From Streptomyces guryensis (GTDB lineage Bacteria; Actinomycetota; Actinomycetes; Streptomycetales; Streptomycetaceae), in contig NZ_JAJSBI010000027.1 in NCBI RefSeq assembly GCF_021261325.1, positions 1-64,000 on the forward strand: a DNA stretch of 64,000 nucleotides, read 5' to 3'. The position numbers and the translations under genes were made by a program. The notes beneath the pieces are model-generated. The model did no database searches and was not told where the DNA came from. It saw only the letters and a program-made list of their open reading frames with translations. This document shows positions 25,187 through 33,935 of the stretch, piece after piece. Each line of letters begins with the position of its first letter. Within the stretch, counting starts at the first letter, position 1.

Positions 25187-25300
25187 GCGCCAGCCCTTCC
25201 GCCGGACAAGCCGTTGCCGTCCCGCCAGCAGATCATGGCCGCCTTGCGATTCGGCCAACGGGACCTGAACTGCGTGGCCGGTTCACAGGCCTCCGTGACC

Positions 25301-26310
25301 TCACGTCACCGGTGAGGCGTCCGCGTCCTCGGGAAGCCGCTGTCCGGTCAGGGCGGAGAAGCAGTGCACGCCGCGCGCGAACCGCCACCCGCAGAGTGGC
25401 CCCCTTGCCGTGGACGGGGCGTCCCGGGAGCCGGACGACGATGCGGGCGAGCCCCTCGCCGACCACGCCGTCGTATGGAGGTGGACGACGGCGCCGGTGT
25501 CCTCGACCGTCTCCACCACGAGGTCCAGGCCCGGAGTCTCCCGGTCCTCCGTCGACAGGAACTCGAACTGCTCGGGCCGGACGCCGAGCACGATGTCGCC
25601 GGCGCCCCCGGGCGCGGCCGGGCGCAACGCGGCGCGGGGCAGCGGCGCGGCGAGGGCGCCGAACCGGCGGACAGCGGAAGCGGGAAGAGGTTCATCGCGG
25701 GCGAGCCGGTGAAACCGGCCACGAATGTGTTGACCGGGTGCGCGTAGACCTCCTTCGGCGTGCCCACCTGCCGCAGCACACCGTCCTTGAGGACGGCCAG
25801 CCGATCGCCCACGGCCATCGCCTCGGCCTGGTCGTGGGTGACGTACACCCTGGTGATGCCGAGGTGGTGCTGCAGCCGGACGATCCGCCTGTGGGTCCGC
25901 GCCCGCAGGCGGGCGTCGAGGTGGGACAGCGGCTCGTCCATCAGACAGACCCACGGGCCCCGCACCAGCACCCGCCCCTTCGCGACCCGCTGCCGCTCGC
26001 CGCTCGCCGCCCGCCGGCGACCCGGGCCTGCGGCCCAGGAACTGTTCGAGGTCGAGGACGGAAGCGGCGGGCCCGACGCGCTGCCGGGCGCGCACCCGGG
26101 ACATGCGGGCGATCCTCAGGGCGAGCCGATGTTGTCGGAAGCCGACAAATGCGGGTAGACGGCGTAGTCCTGGAACACCATCGCGATGTCCCGGTCCCTG
26201 GGCGGAAGATGGGTCACGTCCCGGACGCCGATGAGGACCGAGCCCGAGTCGACGTCCTCGAGTCCGGCGAACATGCGCAGGCAGGTCGACTTTCCACAAC
26301 TCCCTCGCAC
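25301..26310 (-). pseudogene. Multiply frameshifted sugar ABC transporter ATPase (MsiK/UgpC type)
   Basis: Pieces of one ABC ATPase appear in order but in changing frames. They are CGKSTCLRMFAGLEDVDSG and MVFQDYAVYPHLSASDNIG at 26310-26120, LDLEQFLGRRPG near 26040, and CLMDEPLSHLDARLRA with YVTHDQAEAMAVGDRLAVL from 25971. VLGVRPEQFEFLS lies near 25590, ARIVVRLPGRPVHGKGATLR near 25450 and HCFSALTGQRLPEDADA near 25350. At least four shifts are needed. The N-terminal 30-40 residues before the Walker A loop are gone and LSGGQ is unreadable. This is a decayed copy of the ATPase that powers disaccharide and glycan importers. Confidence 0.85.
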
Positions 26311-26656
26311 CCAGCAGGGGACGCGTGTTGCCCGTTCGGCACGCCTGTAGACCGAACGAGTGACAGGAGAGGGGTTGGAAACCGGACGACTTATGACAGT
26401 AACCCCAAGTTTTCAGCCCCATAGAGCGGATGCTCGCTCATTTGGTTAATCTGGAGTGGACGGGCAGTACCAACGGGTCCAACCCACACCCACGTCCGTC
26501 CCGGGGCAAGCCGGCAGACAACGGCCTGTTCTCAAACGAGTTGCCGGCGCCACCGCGTCCGAACTGCTTTCGACTCACACCCGAGCGGGCGTCAGGCGCC
26601 GGAACGCAAAGTGACCGGCACGCCCCGAGGGTGACCCGACACATAAGGAGTGCGCG

Positions 26657-26830
26657 GTGACACCGGAGAAGACGAATCGCGAACAGCGCCCCAAGGAACG
26701 CACGGAGCGCCCCGGCCGACGGTCGGACGAACTCGGCAGCCTGGAAGTCTGGGCCCACGCGGCCCCCATCCGCCTGGCAGGCTACGAGGACGACCTCGCC
26801 GAGCCCCACATCCTGCCCAGCGTCGACTGA
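26657..26830 (+). CDS. Small conserved-looking 57-residue protein
   Basis: A GTG start lies six bases after a perfect AAGGAG. The 57-codon frame is charged at the N-terminus (TNREQRPKERTERPGRRSDE) and then reads LGSLEVWAHAAPIRLAGYED and ends in DDLAEPHILPSVD. There is no Cys and no membrane segment. Codon use looks genuine. The sharp change from a basic leader-like half to a compact C-terminal half, and an ending in SVD, would suit a small regulator or a modified-peptide precursor. No modifying enzyme is adjacent, so its role is open. Confidence 0.65.
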   Translation: MTPEKTNREQRPKERTERPGRRSDELGSLEVWAHAAPIRLAGYEDDLAEPHILPSVD

Positions 26831-26860
26831 ACCCCGGCAGGACCTTCGCGATCGCCGGCT

Positions 26861-26889
26861 GCATGGGCGTGCGACACTCACGCCCATGC
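26861..26889 (+). promoter_or_regulatory. Perfect inverted repeat spanning the GNAT start codon
   Basis: GCATGGGCGTG and CACGCCCATGC are perfect 11-base complements separated by seven bases, and the second arm contains the ATG of the next gene. In RNA it would hide the start codon. As DNA it could be an operator. GACACT in the loop lies seven bases before the ATG, a spacing that also suits a -10 element for leaderless transcription. Confidence 0.55.
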
Positions 26890-27368
26890 AGATCAGAGAA
26901 GCCGCGGCCGAGGACTGGCCGCGGATCTGGCCGTTCTGGCACCGCATCGTCGCCGCAGGCGAGACCTACACCTGGGACCCGGACACCTCCGAGGAGGCGG
27001 CCCGGGTCCTGTGGATGAACCCGGCCAAGCATGTCTACGTCGTCGAGGACGAGACCGGCGCGCTCGTCGGCTCGGCCTACGTCACCCCCAACTACGGCGG
27101 CCCGGCGGCCCACATCGCCAACGCCGGTTTCATGGTCGACCCCGACCGGGCGGGCCGCGGCATCGGCCGCGCCCTCGCCGAACACGTCCTGGCCGCCGCC
27201 AGGTCCGAGGGCTACCAGGCGATGGTCTTCAACGCCGTCGTCGAGACGAACCCGGCCGTGCAGCTGTGGACGTCCCTGGGCTTCCAGATCCTGGGCACCG
27301 TGCCGGACGCGTACGAGCACCCCCGGTACGGGCGGGTGGGGCTGCATGTGATGTACAGGGCGTTGTAG
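26886..27368 (+). CDS. GNAT family N-acetyltransferase
   Basis: A 160-residue acetyltransferase. The acetyl-CoA loop is VDPDRAGRGIGRALAEHVL and the fourth motif is FNAVVETNPAVQLWTSLGF, followed by AYEHPRYGRVGLHVMYRAL. This arrangement is typical of the GNAT group that includes phosphinothricin- and amino-acid-type acetyltransferases; the substrate is unknown. No Shine-Dalgarno sequence precedes the ATG and an inverted repeat covers it, so the mRNA may be leaderless. Its stop is seven bases from the convergent LysE gene. Confidence 0.88.
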   Translation: MQIREAAAEDWPRIWPFWHRIVAAGETYTWDPDTSEEAARVLWMNPAKHVYVVEDETGALVGSAYVTPNYGGPAAHIANAGFMVDPDRAGRGIGRALAEHVLAAARSEGYQAMVFNAVVETNPAVQLWTSLGFQILGTVPDAYEHPRYGRVGLHVMYRAL

Positions 27369-27375
27369 GGCTCCG

Positions 27376-28023
27376 CTAATCCTTGCGCCCTGTCACGGCC
27401 ACGGTCACTCCGAGGCCGATCATGGTGAGACCGCCGACCCCGCCCACCATGGAGAGCCGGCGCGGGGAGCGCGCGAACCAGCCGCGGGCGGTGGACGCGA
27501 TCAGGCCCCACACGCTGTCGGAAGCCAGCGCGATCACATTGAAGACCAGGCCGAGCAGCAGCATCTGCACCGTGACGTGTCCGCTGTCACGGTCCACGAA
27601 CTGCGGCAGTACGGCCGCGAAGAACACGATGGTCTTCGGGTTCGTCACACCGACCGCGAACCCCTCCCCGAAGGTGCGCAGTCCGCTGTGGGCGGCCCCG
27701 CCGCCCGTGAAAGCGGCCCGCGGCGACCCGTGTTCACGCCACGCCTTCACACCGAGACACACCAGGTAGACCGCGCCTGCCAGCTTCAGCACCGTGAAGA
27801 CGAGCACCGAGCGTTCCACGACGGAACCGATACCGAACGCCACCGCCGCGACCAGCAGATAGGCGCCGAGCGTGTTGCCCACGACCGTGGTCAGCGCGGC
27901 CCGGCGCCCCTGCGCGAGCGCCCGCCCGATCACGAACAGCACACTGGGCCCGGGTATCACGATCAGCAGGAGCGACAGCGCCGCGAAGGCGAGCAGCCGG
28001 TCGGTGGACATCATGCGGTCCAT
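27376..28023 (-). CDS. LysE family amino-acid exporter
   Basis: A membrane protein of 215 residues with six hydrophobic segments and the family motif IVIPGPSVLFVIGRALAQGRR near the N-terminus. GFAVGVTNPKTIVFFAAVLPQFVD marks the central region. The family exports amino acids such as lysine, arginine or homoserine lactone-type compounds. The first ATG is used, but no ribosome site is clear and ATG-ATG three codons on is equally likely. It lies 61 bases downstream of the rhomboid-like gene. Confidence 0.85.
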   Translation of the reverse strand: MDRMMSTDRLLAFAALSLLLIVIPGPSVLFVIGRALAQGRRAALTTVVGNTLGAYLLVAAVAFGIGSVVERSVLVFTVLKLAGAVYLVCLGVKAWREHGSPRAAFTGGGAAHSGLRTFGEGFAVGVTNPKTIVFFAAVLPQFVDRDSGHVTVQMLLLGLVFNVIALASDSVWGLIASTARGWFARSPRRLSMVGGVGGLTMIGLGVTVAVTGRKD

Positions 28024-28084
28024 GCAAGCACGGGCGGGGGCCGCTCTTCAGCCCTATTTTTCCCCGGCGTCCACCGCTCCGGAT

Positions 28085-28801
28085 CTACGCCTCCGTTTGC
28101 GCCGTGGCCGTGGCCGTGGCCGTGGCCGTGGACGCACGCCGTGCGGTGCGCCGCCGCAGGAGGCCGGCGAGGGGCAGGGCCGCCGCACCGAGGAGGAAGC
28201 CGTAGACGGCGACCAGGCCGTGGCCGTTGTCCTGGGCCAGCCACATCGCCAGGCCGGCCGCGGGCACGCTCATCGCGAGCAGACGCTGCCTGGTGTCGGT
28301 AGTGGTCAGCAGGAGCGCCGATGCGACGGTGGCGGCCAGGAAGTACGTCGCACCGGAGCTGCCGGCGAAGTTGCGCGGGTCGGTGCTGTGGGAACTCTCG
28401 CCGAACAGGGCGTCGATCCGCTCGGGCAGCAGGATGCCGGCGGTGAAGAGGGCCACCATCAGGGGGCCGCGCCAGAACCACTGGGCCAGCGCGGCCATCA
28501 CCGCGAGGGTGACGATGTTCCAGGCGGCGCCGAAGAAGCCGCCGTTCTGCATGAAGACCGACGTCACCACACGCCACCAGCCGCTTTTCCGCGGGTCGCT
28601 GTCGAGCGCGTCCATCGCCCCGGACCAGCTGTGCTGGAGCACCACCCCGCCGATCGCCACCGCCGTGAGGGCGACGGCCGCCCACGGGATCGGACGTTGG
28701 CGGAGGGTGTCCTCGCCGACGAGGGCCACGCCGCTCTTGAACATCAGCACCATCAGTGCCGCGGTCGTCAGGTTGAACACAATGGTGCCCACGCGGATCA
28801 A
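28085..28801 (-). CDS. Rhomboid-like membrane protein
   Basis: A 238-residue protein with about six membrane helices. WRVVTSVFMQNGGFFGAAWN, then GSSGATYFLAATVASALLL and later DNGHGLVAVYGFLLGA match the loop, the GxSG serine and the histidine helix of rhomboid intramembrane proteases. The catalytic pair would be Ser in GSSG and His in NGHG. The tail ends in five Thr-Ala pairs from a hexamer repeat. A TTG start is used; a GTG three codons later is possible. It lies between the amidase and LysE genes on the same strand. Confidence 0.65.
   Translation of the reverse strand: MIRVGTIVFNLTTAALMVLMFKSGVALVGEDTLRQRPIPWAAVALTAVAIGGVVLQHSWSGAMDALDSDPRKSGWWRVVTSVFMQNGGFFGAAWNIVTLAVMAALAQWFWRGPLMVALFTAGILLPERIDALFGESSHSTDPRNFAGSSGATYFLAATVASALLLTTTDTRQRLLAMSVPAAGLAMWLAQDNGHGLVAVYGFLLGAAALPLAGLLRRRTARRASTATATATATAQTEA
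28101..28130 (+). repeat. Hexanucleotide repeat (GCCGTG) x5
   Basis: Five perfect copies of GCCGTG in the last coding part of the rhomboid-like gene, each giving Thr-Ala on the minus strand. Such runs slip easily, but a six-base unit would only change tail length and not the frame. Confidence 0.95.
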
Positions 28802-28847
28802 TCCCCCGTTGAAAGATCGTGATTGAAGGTCGGGGGAACAATAACCC

Positions 28848-30191
28848 CTAGTCCAGCGGCGCAGTCCGCTGCCATGGATGCAGCTTCTCCAGTTGCTGTG
28901 CCACCTCCAGCAGCATCGCCTCCGAGCCCGGGCGGCCCACCAGCTGGACGGCGCACGGGGCGCCGGAGGGCAGGGTGCCGAACGGGACGGACATGGCAGG
29001 CCAGCCGGTCAGGTTCCACGGCGGGGTCATGGGGGAGTAGTTGGTGTTGGCGAGGACGTTGGCCAGCCAACCCCGCTCGTGCCAGGCCACCGCCTTGGGG
29101 GAGCGGCGGGCGAGCGCGGGGGTGAGCAGGACGTCGTACTCGGCGAAGAAGGGCTCCATCCGGCGGCGCAGTCGGTCCCGGCTGTCGCCGCTGCGGACGC
29201 TGCTCAGGAAGCGGCGGCCGATGGCGGCGTGCACGCGGGTGCGCCGGGTGAGCAGGCGCGGGTCCAGGCCCTGGGCGTCCACCGCGGTGCCCGCGGTCCA
29301 GTGGGCGAGGGACATGGTGCTCAGGGAGAGCGGGTAGGGCGGGTCGGCGCGGCGGACCTGGTGGCCGGCCTTGATCAGGACGCCGGCCGCGTCGCGGGCC
29401 GCGGTCGTGTACGGCGGGCTGATCGTGACGCCGGCCAGGGGGCTGCGCAGCGAGACGGCGATCTTGCGCATGGCGGGCTCGGCCGGTGCCGCCGCCTCGC
29501 CGTCCGCCAGCACCGCCAGCATCAGGCGAGCGTCCTCGACCGTCGTCGCGAGCGGACCGTTCTCGGACATGCCGAACCAGTCGCCCTCGCTGACGCCCGC
29601 CGGGACGACCCCGTGGCCCGGCTTGATGGTGACCAGGCCGCAGTTGGCGGCCGGGATGCGCAGTGAGCCCATGCCGTCGTTGCCGAGGGCGATCGGCACC
29701 AGGGCGGCGGCGACCGCGGCCGCGCTGCCGCCCGAGGAACCGCCCGCCGTGCGGGTCGGGTCCCACGGGTTGCGGGCGGTGCCGTGAACGCCTTCGGTGG
29801 TGCCGAAGACGCACAGCTCGGGCACGTTCGTCAGCCCGACGACCACCGCGCCGGCCGCGCGCAACCGGGCCACCGTGACGTGATCGTCGGTGGCGGGCGT
29901 GTCCGGCGTCGCGGCGGAGCCGACGCGGTTGGACTCGCCGCGTACGGCGAGGTTGTCCTTGACCGCCACCGGCACACCGGCCAGCGGCAGTTCGGCCAGG
30001 TCGTCGCGGGAGGCCAGCTCGTCGGCCTCCGCGAGCGCCGCCTCGGCCCGCACGACCCGGAACGCCCCGCCCCGCCCGTCCAGCCGCCCGATCCGGTCGA
30101 GGTGCTCGGCCACCACTTCACGGGGCGTGGCCCGCTTCTCGCGTACGGCGGCGGCGATCTCGGCGGCGGTCCGGCCGACCCAGCTGGTCAC
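28848..30191 (-). CDS. Amidase signature family protein
   Basis: A 447-residue amidase. The Ser-cisSer-Lys triad is visible: Lys in VPVAVKDNLAV, the glycine-serine run AGGSSGGSAAAVA with the cis-Ser, and the nucleophile in DGMGSLRIPAANCGL. Members hydrolyse amide bonds in a wide range of small molecules or peptides; the substrate cannot be assigned. GAGGAG precedes the GTG start. It leads a same-strand group with the rhomboid-like gene 46 bases on. A 12-base palindrome lies 30 bases upstream of the start. Confidence 0.9.
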   Translation of the reverse strand: MTSWVGRTAAEIAAAVREKRATPREVVAEHLDRIGRLDGRGGAFRVVRAEAALAEADELASRDDLAELPLAGVPVAVKDNLAVRGESNRVGSAATPDTPATDDHVTVARLRAAGAVVVGLTNVPELCVFGTTEGVHGTARNPWDPTRTAGGSSGGSAAAVAAALVPIALGNDGMGSLRIPAANCGLVTIKPGHGVVPAGVSEGDWFGMSENGPLATTVEDARLMLAVLADGEAAAPAEPAMRKIAVSLRSPLAGVTISPPYTTAARDAAGVLIKAGHQVRRADPPYPLSLSTMSLAHWTAGTAVDAQGLDPRLLTRRTRVHAAIGRRFLSSVRSGDSRDRLRRRMEPFFAEYDVLLTPALARRSPKAVAWHERGWLANVLANTNYSPMTPPWNLTGWPAMSVPFGTLPSGAPCAVQLVGRPGSEAMLLEVAQQLEKLHPWQRTAPLD

Positions 30192-30221
30192 GGGCGCTCC
30201 TCGGGGTGTGCGGCATGGGGC

Positions 30222-30233
30222 TACTCATGAGTA
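30222..30233 (-). promoter_or_regulatory. Palindrome upstream of the amidase gene
   Basis: TACTCATGAGTA is a perfect 12-base palindrome, 31 bases before the amidase start on its upstream side. Position and symmetry would suit an operator or a site overlapping the -10 region. Confidence 0.35.
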
Positions 30234-30394
30234 TGCGGAGCACTCTGCCCCGCCGCGGGCCCCGCGTCGAGAGGACCCGCTCTTGGACATTCGAGCAACT
30301 CCTCTTGGATTTTTCGCGGGACGTGCGGAGGGTTCCGTTTCTTGCTTCGCAGGTTATCCGATCAATGCCTCAACTCCAGTCCATTCACCTCCCA

Positions 30395-30423
30395 TTGACA
30401 GGCCTCTGACCTCGTCCAATGAT
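30395..30423 (+). promoter_or_regulatory. Possible sigma-70-type promoter of the GH20-GH29 operon
   Basis: TTGACA and, after 17 bases, AATGAT form a plausible -35/-10 pair about 75 bases before the GH20 start. This stretch is AT-richer than its surroundings. The remaining 30234-30500 interval shows no gene. Confidence 0.4.
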
Positions 30424-30500
30424 CAGACATCCGATGACTCGGGGGTCGCTTATGAGCGGGCATCCCCGTACGAGCCGTACCGCTACCCAGGTGGAGTGAC

Positions 30501-32351
30501 ATGGGTGAGTTCAGAAAGAGGGCGTTGCGGCTGTTCGGCGCGGCCGTGGCACTGACCCTCCTGGTGGCGCCGACTTCGGCGGTCGCGCGGGAGCAGGAGC
30601 AGCAGACACCGCTTACGGTGCCCGCCCTCGCCAACTGGTCCGCCGAACACGGCAGTTACGACTACGGGAAGGGTGCCCGGCTGGTCGCCGACAGCCCGGT
30701 CGAGCGCCGGGTCGCGGGCACCCTCGCCGACGACCTGCGCGCGGCGGGCCACGGCACCGTCCCGGTCGTCAGCGGTGGCGCCCGCACCGGCGACATCGTG
30801 ATCGACGTACGGCCCGCGACGACCTCACTCGGCGCCGAGGGCTACGAACTCCACGCGGGGAAACGGCTGTCGGTGACCGGTGCCACCGAGACCGGCGCCT
30901 TCTACGGCACCCGCACGGTCCTCCAGCTCCTCGCGCAGGGCGACCACATCCCCGCCGGACGGACGGTCGACGTACCGCGCTACAAGGAACGTGGCGTCGG
31001 TGTCTGCGCCTGCTACATCCACGTCTCGCTGCCCTGGCTGGAGAACCTGGTCCGCGAGATGGCGTACCACAAGCTCAACCAGCTGCTCCTCGAACTGAAG
31101 GTGAAGAGCGACACCCACCCCGAGGCCGACACCTGGGGCTACTACACCAAGGATGAGATACGCCGGCTCGTGGCCCTCGGCGACAAGTACCACGTCGAGA
31201 TCATCCCGGAGATCAACTCCCCGGGGCACATGGACCCCTGGATCGAGAACCGCCCGGACCTGCAGCTGACCGACTCCGACGGCAACAGGCAGCCCGCCCG
31301 GCTCGACGTCACCCAGCAGGCCGCCTTCGACTACTACACGAGTCTGATGGACGAGTACGCGCAGGTCTTCACCGCGAAGTCCTGGCACATGGGCGCCGAC
31401 GAGTACATGCTCGGCTCCGACTACTCCAAGTACCCGCAGATGCTCCGCTACGCCCAGCAGAAGTACGGTGCGAACGCCACCCCGCAGGACGCCTACGTCG
31501 ACTTCATCAACCGCGTCCAGGCCTACGCCGCGAGCAAGGGCAAGCAGCTGCGCATCTGGAACGACGGGCTCACCGGCGCCAACACCGTCCCGGTGGCGGC
31601 GGGCACGACGGTCGAGCACTGGCTGAACGTGACCACCAGACCCAGCCGGCTCATCGCCCAGGGCCACCCGTTGATGAACGCCGCCTACTCGCTCTACCTC
31701 GTCCGGGGCGGCTTCCACAGCGACACCAAGGCGTTGTACGACCAGAGCTGGGACCCGCGCAGCTTCGAGGGCGAGAAGCTGGCCTCCAGCAAGGGCATCA
31801 CCGGCGCGAAGATCAGCCTCTGGCCCGACAACGGCCGTGGTGAGACCGAGAACGAGGTCGCCGTCGAACTCTGGCCCGCGCTACGGCACATCGCCCAGGC
31901 CACCTGGGGCGACCCGCACCCCGACGCCACCTACGCCGAGTTCACCGCACGCGGCACGGCCGTGGGCCTCGCGCCCGGCCGGCGGGACCTGACCCGGCTG
32001 CCGGTCGCGGAGGGGACGTACACCTTCCGGACGGCGGGCACGTCCCTCGACGCGCAGGTGCAGCGCACGGCGGACGGCTATGCCACCGTGCGCACCGCGG
32101 ACGGCTGCCTCGAAGTCCGCGGAGGCAAGCTCACCCTCAATGTCCCGCTCCAGCCAGGTGCCGAGGCGACGGCGCAGACCTGCGATCCCGCGAACACCCT
32201 CCAGCGCTGGGAGCTGGAACCCGCCGCGGGCGGCTACCGGCTCGTCAACGCCATCACGCGGATGGCGCTGAGCGTGACCGACGCCGGGCACCTCGCGCAG
32301 GAGCCGCCCGACCAGCGCACACCCGCTGTCTGGCACCTGACCGCTCACTGA
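30501..32351 (+). CDS. Secreted GH20 beta-N-acetylhexosaminidase
   Basis: A 616-residue exported enzyme that removes terminal GlcNAc or GalNAc, or releases lacto-N-biose in some members, by substrate-assisted catalysis. A signal peptide ends near TSAVAREQ. The GH20b-like domain is followed by the barrel, with VEIIPEINSPGHMDPW and the catalytic pair Asp300-Glu301 in WHMGADEYM. The C-terminal 120 residues (YTFRTAGTSLDAQVQR to TRMALSV) resemble a beta-trefoil carbohydrate-binding domain. GGTGGAG precedes the ATG. The fucosidase gene follows after 15 bases. Confidence 0.92.
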   Translation: MGEFRKRALRLFGAAVALTLLVAPTSAVAREQEQQTPLTVPALANWSAEHGSYDYGKGARLVADSPVERRVAGTLADDLRAAGHGTVPVVSGGARTGDIVIDVRPATTSLGAEGYELHAGKRLSVTGATETGAFYGTRTVLQLLAQGDHIPAGRTVDVPRYKERGVGVCACYIHVSLPWLENLVREMAYHKLNQLLLELKVKSDTHPEADTWGYYTKDEIRRLVALGDKYHVEIIPEINSPGHMDPWIENRPDLQLTDSDGNRQPARLDVTQQAAFDYYTSLMDEYAQVFTAKSWHMGADEYMLGSDYSKYPQMLRYAQQKYGANATPQDAYVDFINRVQAYAASKGKQLRIWNDGLTGANTVPVAAGTTVEHWLNVTTRPSRLIAQGHPLMNAAYSLYLVRGGFHSDTKALYDQSWDPRSFEGEKLASSKGITGAKISLWPDNGRGETENEVAVELWPALRHIAQATWGDPHPDATYAEFTARGTAVGLAPGRRDLTRLPVAEGTYTFRTAGTSLDAQVQRTADGYATVRTADGCLEVRGGKLTLNVPLQPGAEATAQTCDPANTLQRWELEPAAGGYRLVNAITRMALSVTDAGHLAQEPPDQRTPAVWHLTAH

Positions 32352-32366
32352 ACCCGAGGAGTCCCC

Positions 32367-33920
32367 ATGGCCCTCTCCAGACGCATCTTCCTCACCTCGG
32401 CCATCACCTCGGCCGCCTTGCTCACCGCCTCCGGCCACCCCGCGGCCGCCGCTTCCGGAACGCCCGTCCCTGCCGACCCCCGCTACCGCATCCCCGTCAG
32501 CCCCGACGACACCCCGGACGAGCTGGTCCGCAAGGCCTCCCAAGTCCGGCCCACCGCACGGCAGATCGCCTGGCAGGCCCTGGAGCAGACGGCGTTCCTG
32601 CACTTCGGCGTGAACACCTTCACCGGCCTGGAGTGGGGCACCGGAGACGAGGACCCCAACGTCTTCCAGCCCGCAGGCCTCGACACCGACCAGTGGGCCC
32701 GCGCCCTGCGCGACGGCGGCTTCAAGCTCGCCATCCTCACCGTCAAACACCACGACGGCTTCGTCCTCTACCCCTCCCGCTACACCAACCACACCGTGAC
32801 ATCGAGCAGTTGGGAGGGCGGCCACGGCGACGTGCTGCGCTCCTTCGCCGACTCCATGCGCCGGTACGGCCTCAAGGTCGGCGTCTACATCTCGCCCGCC
32901 GACGAGAACCAGTACCTGCACGGCGTGTACGCCAACGGCAGCGCCCGCACCGAGCGCACCATCCCCACCCTGGTGGCGGGCGACGATCGCGCTCCGGACC
33001 GCTCCTTCACGCTGCCGGCCACCGACTACGGCGCCCACATGCTCAACACGCTCCACGAAGTGCTCACCGAGTACGGGCCCGTCGACGAGGTGTGGTTCGA
33101 CGGCGCCCAGGGCCGCATCCCGCCCGGCAAGGTGGAGGACTACGACTGGGACAGCTGGTACACCCTGGTCCGCACGCTCGCCCCGGACGCGGCGATCGCC
33201 GTCACCGGACCCGATCTGCGCTGGGTCGGCAACGAGAGCGGCCTGGCCCGTGAGGACGAGTGGAGTGTCATCCCGGTCAAGGAGAACCAGTACGGCCGCA
33301 CCGACTGGGCCCTGTCCTACGACACCCCCGACGAGGGCAGCCGCGCAGCCCTCGGCAAGGCGCAGCCGACGACGGACTACCTCCAGTGGTGGCCCGCGGA
33401 GTGCGACGTGTCCATCCGCGACGGCTGGTTCTACCACGCGGACCAGCAGCCCAAGTCCGTCGACGACCTGACCGGGATCTACTTCGGCTCGGTGGGCCGC
33501 AACTCCGTCCTGCTGCTCAACGTCCCACCGGACACGGACGGGCGGCTGCACGACACCGACGTCGTCCGGCTGCGCGAGTTCCGTGAGCGGATCGAGCGCG
33601 AACTCCCCGAGGACCTGGCACGCGGGGCACGGATCACCGGCTCGTCCCGGGTGCGGGCCGTCGATCTCGGCATCGATCAGGAAGTGGACCGCATACGGCT
33701 GGCGGAGGACATCCGCCACGGCCAGCAGGTGGAGGGCTTCGTGGTGGAGGCGTATCGCGACGGGGCGTGGACGGAGGTGACCCGGGCCGGGACGATCGGC
33801 GCGAGCCGCATCCTGCTCCTGCCGGCGCCGGTACGGGCCCGGCGGTGGCGGCTGCGGGTGACCGGGGCGCGGGACGCCGTACGGATCGCGCGGTTCGAGC
33901 TGTACCGGTCACGGGCCTGA
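32367..33920 (+). CDS. Secreted GH29 alpha-L-fucosidase
   Basis: A 517-residue exported enzyme that cleaves L-fucose from glycans. The N-terminus SRRIFLTSAITSAALL is twin-arginine-like. The GH29 barrel shows FLHFGVNTFTGLEWG, AILTVKHHDGFVLYPS, KVGVYISPADEN and the nucleophile Asp245 in EVWFDGAQG. The C-terminal 110 residues, with ARRWRLRVTGARDAVRIARF, look like an F5/8-type carbohydrate-binding domain. GAGGAG precedes the ATG. It is coupled to the GH20 gene. The released fucose could feed the catabolic operon at 40 kb. Confidence 0.93.
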   Translation: MALSRRIFLTSAITSAALLTASGHPAAAASGTPVPADPRYRIPVSPDDTPDELVRKASQVRPTARQIAWQALEQTAFLHFGVNTFTGLEWGTGDEDPNVFQPAGLDTDQWARALRDGGFKLAILTVKHHDGFVLYPSRYTNHTVTSSSWEGGHGDVLRSFADSMRRYGLKVGVYISPADENQYLHGVYANGSARTERTIPTLVAGDDRAPDRSFTLPATDYGAHMLNTLHEVLTEYGPVDEVWFDGAQGRIPPGKVEDYDWDSWYTLVRTLAPDAAIAVTGPDLRWVGNESGLAREDEWSVIPVKENQYGRTDWALSYDTPDEGSRAALGKAQPTTDYLQWWPAECDVSIRDGWFYHADQQPKSVDDLTGIYFGSVGRNSVLLLNVPPDTDGRLHDTDVVRLREFRERIERELPEDLARGARITGSSRVRAVDLGIDQEVDRIRLAEDIRHGQQVEGFVVEAYRDGAWTEVTRAGTIGASRILLLPAPVRARRWRLRVTGARDAVRIARFELYRSRA

Positions 33921-33935
33921 GGCTCACCCGTGCCG

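Noticed and set aside
28101..28130. Hexamer repeat as a phase-variation switch.
   Set aside because: The six-base unit cannot change the reading frame, so it could only vary tail length.
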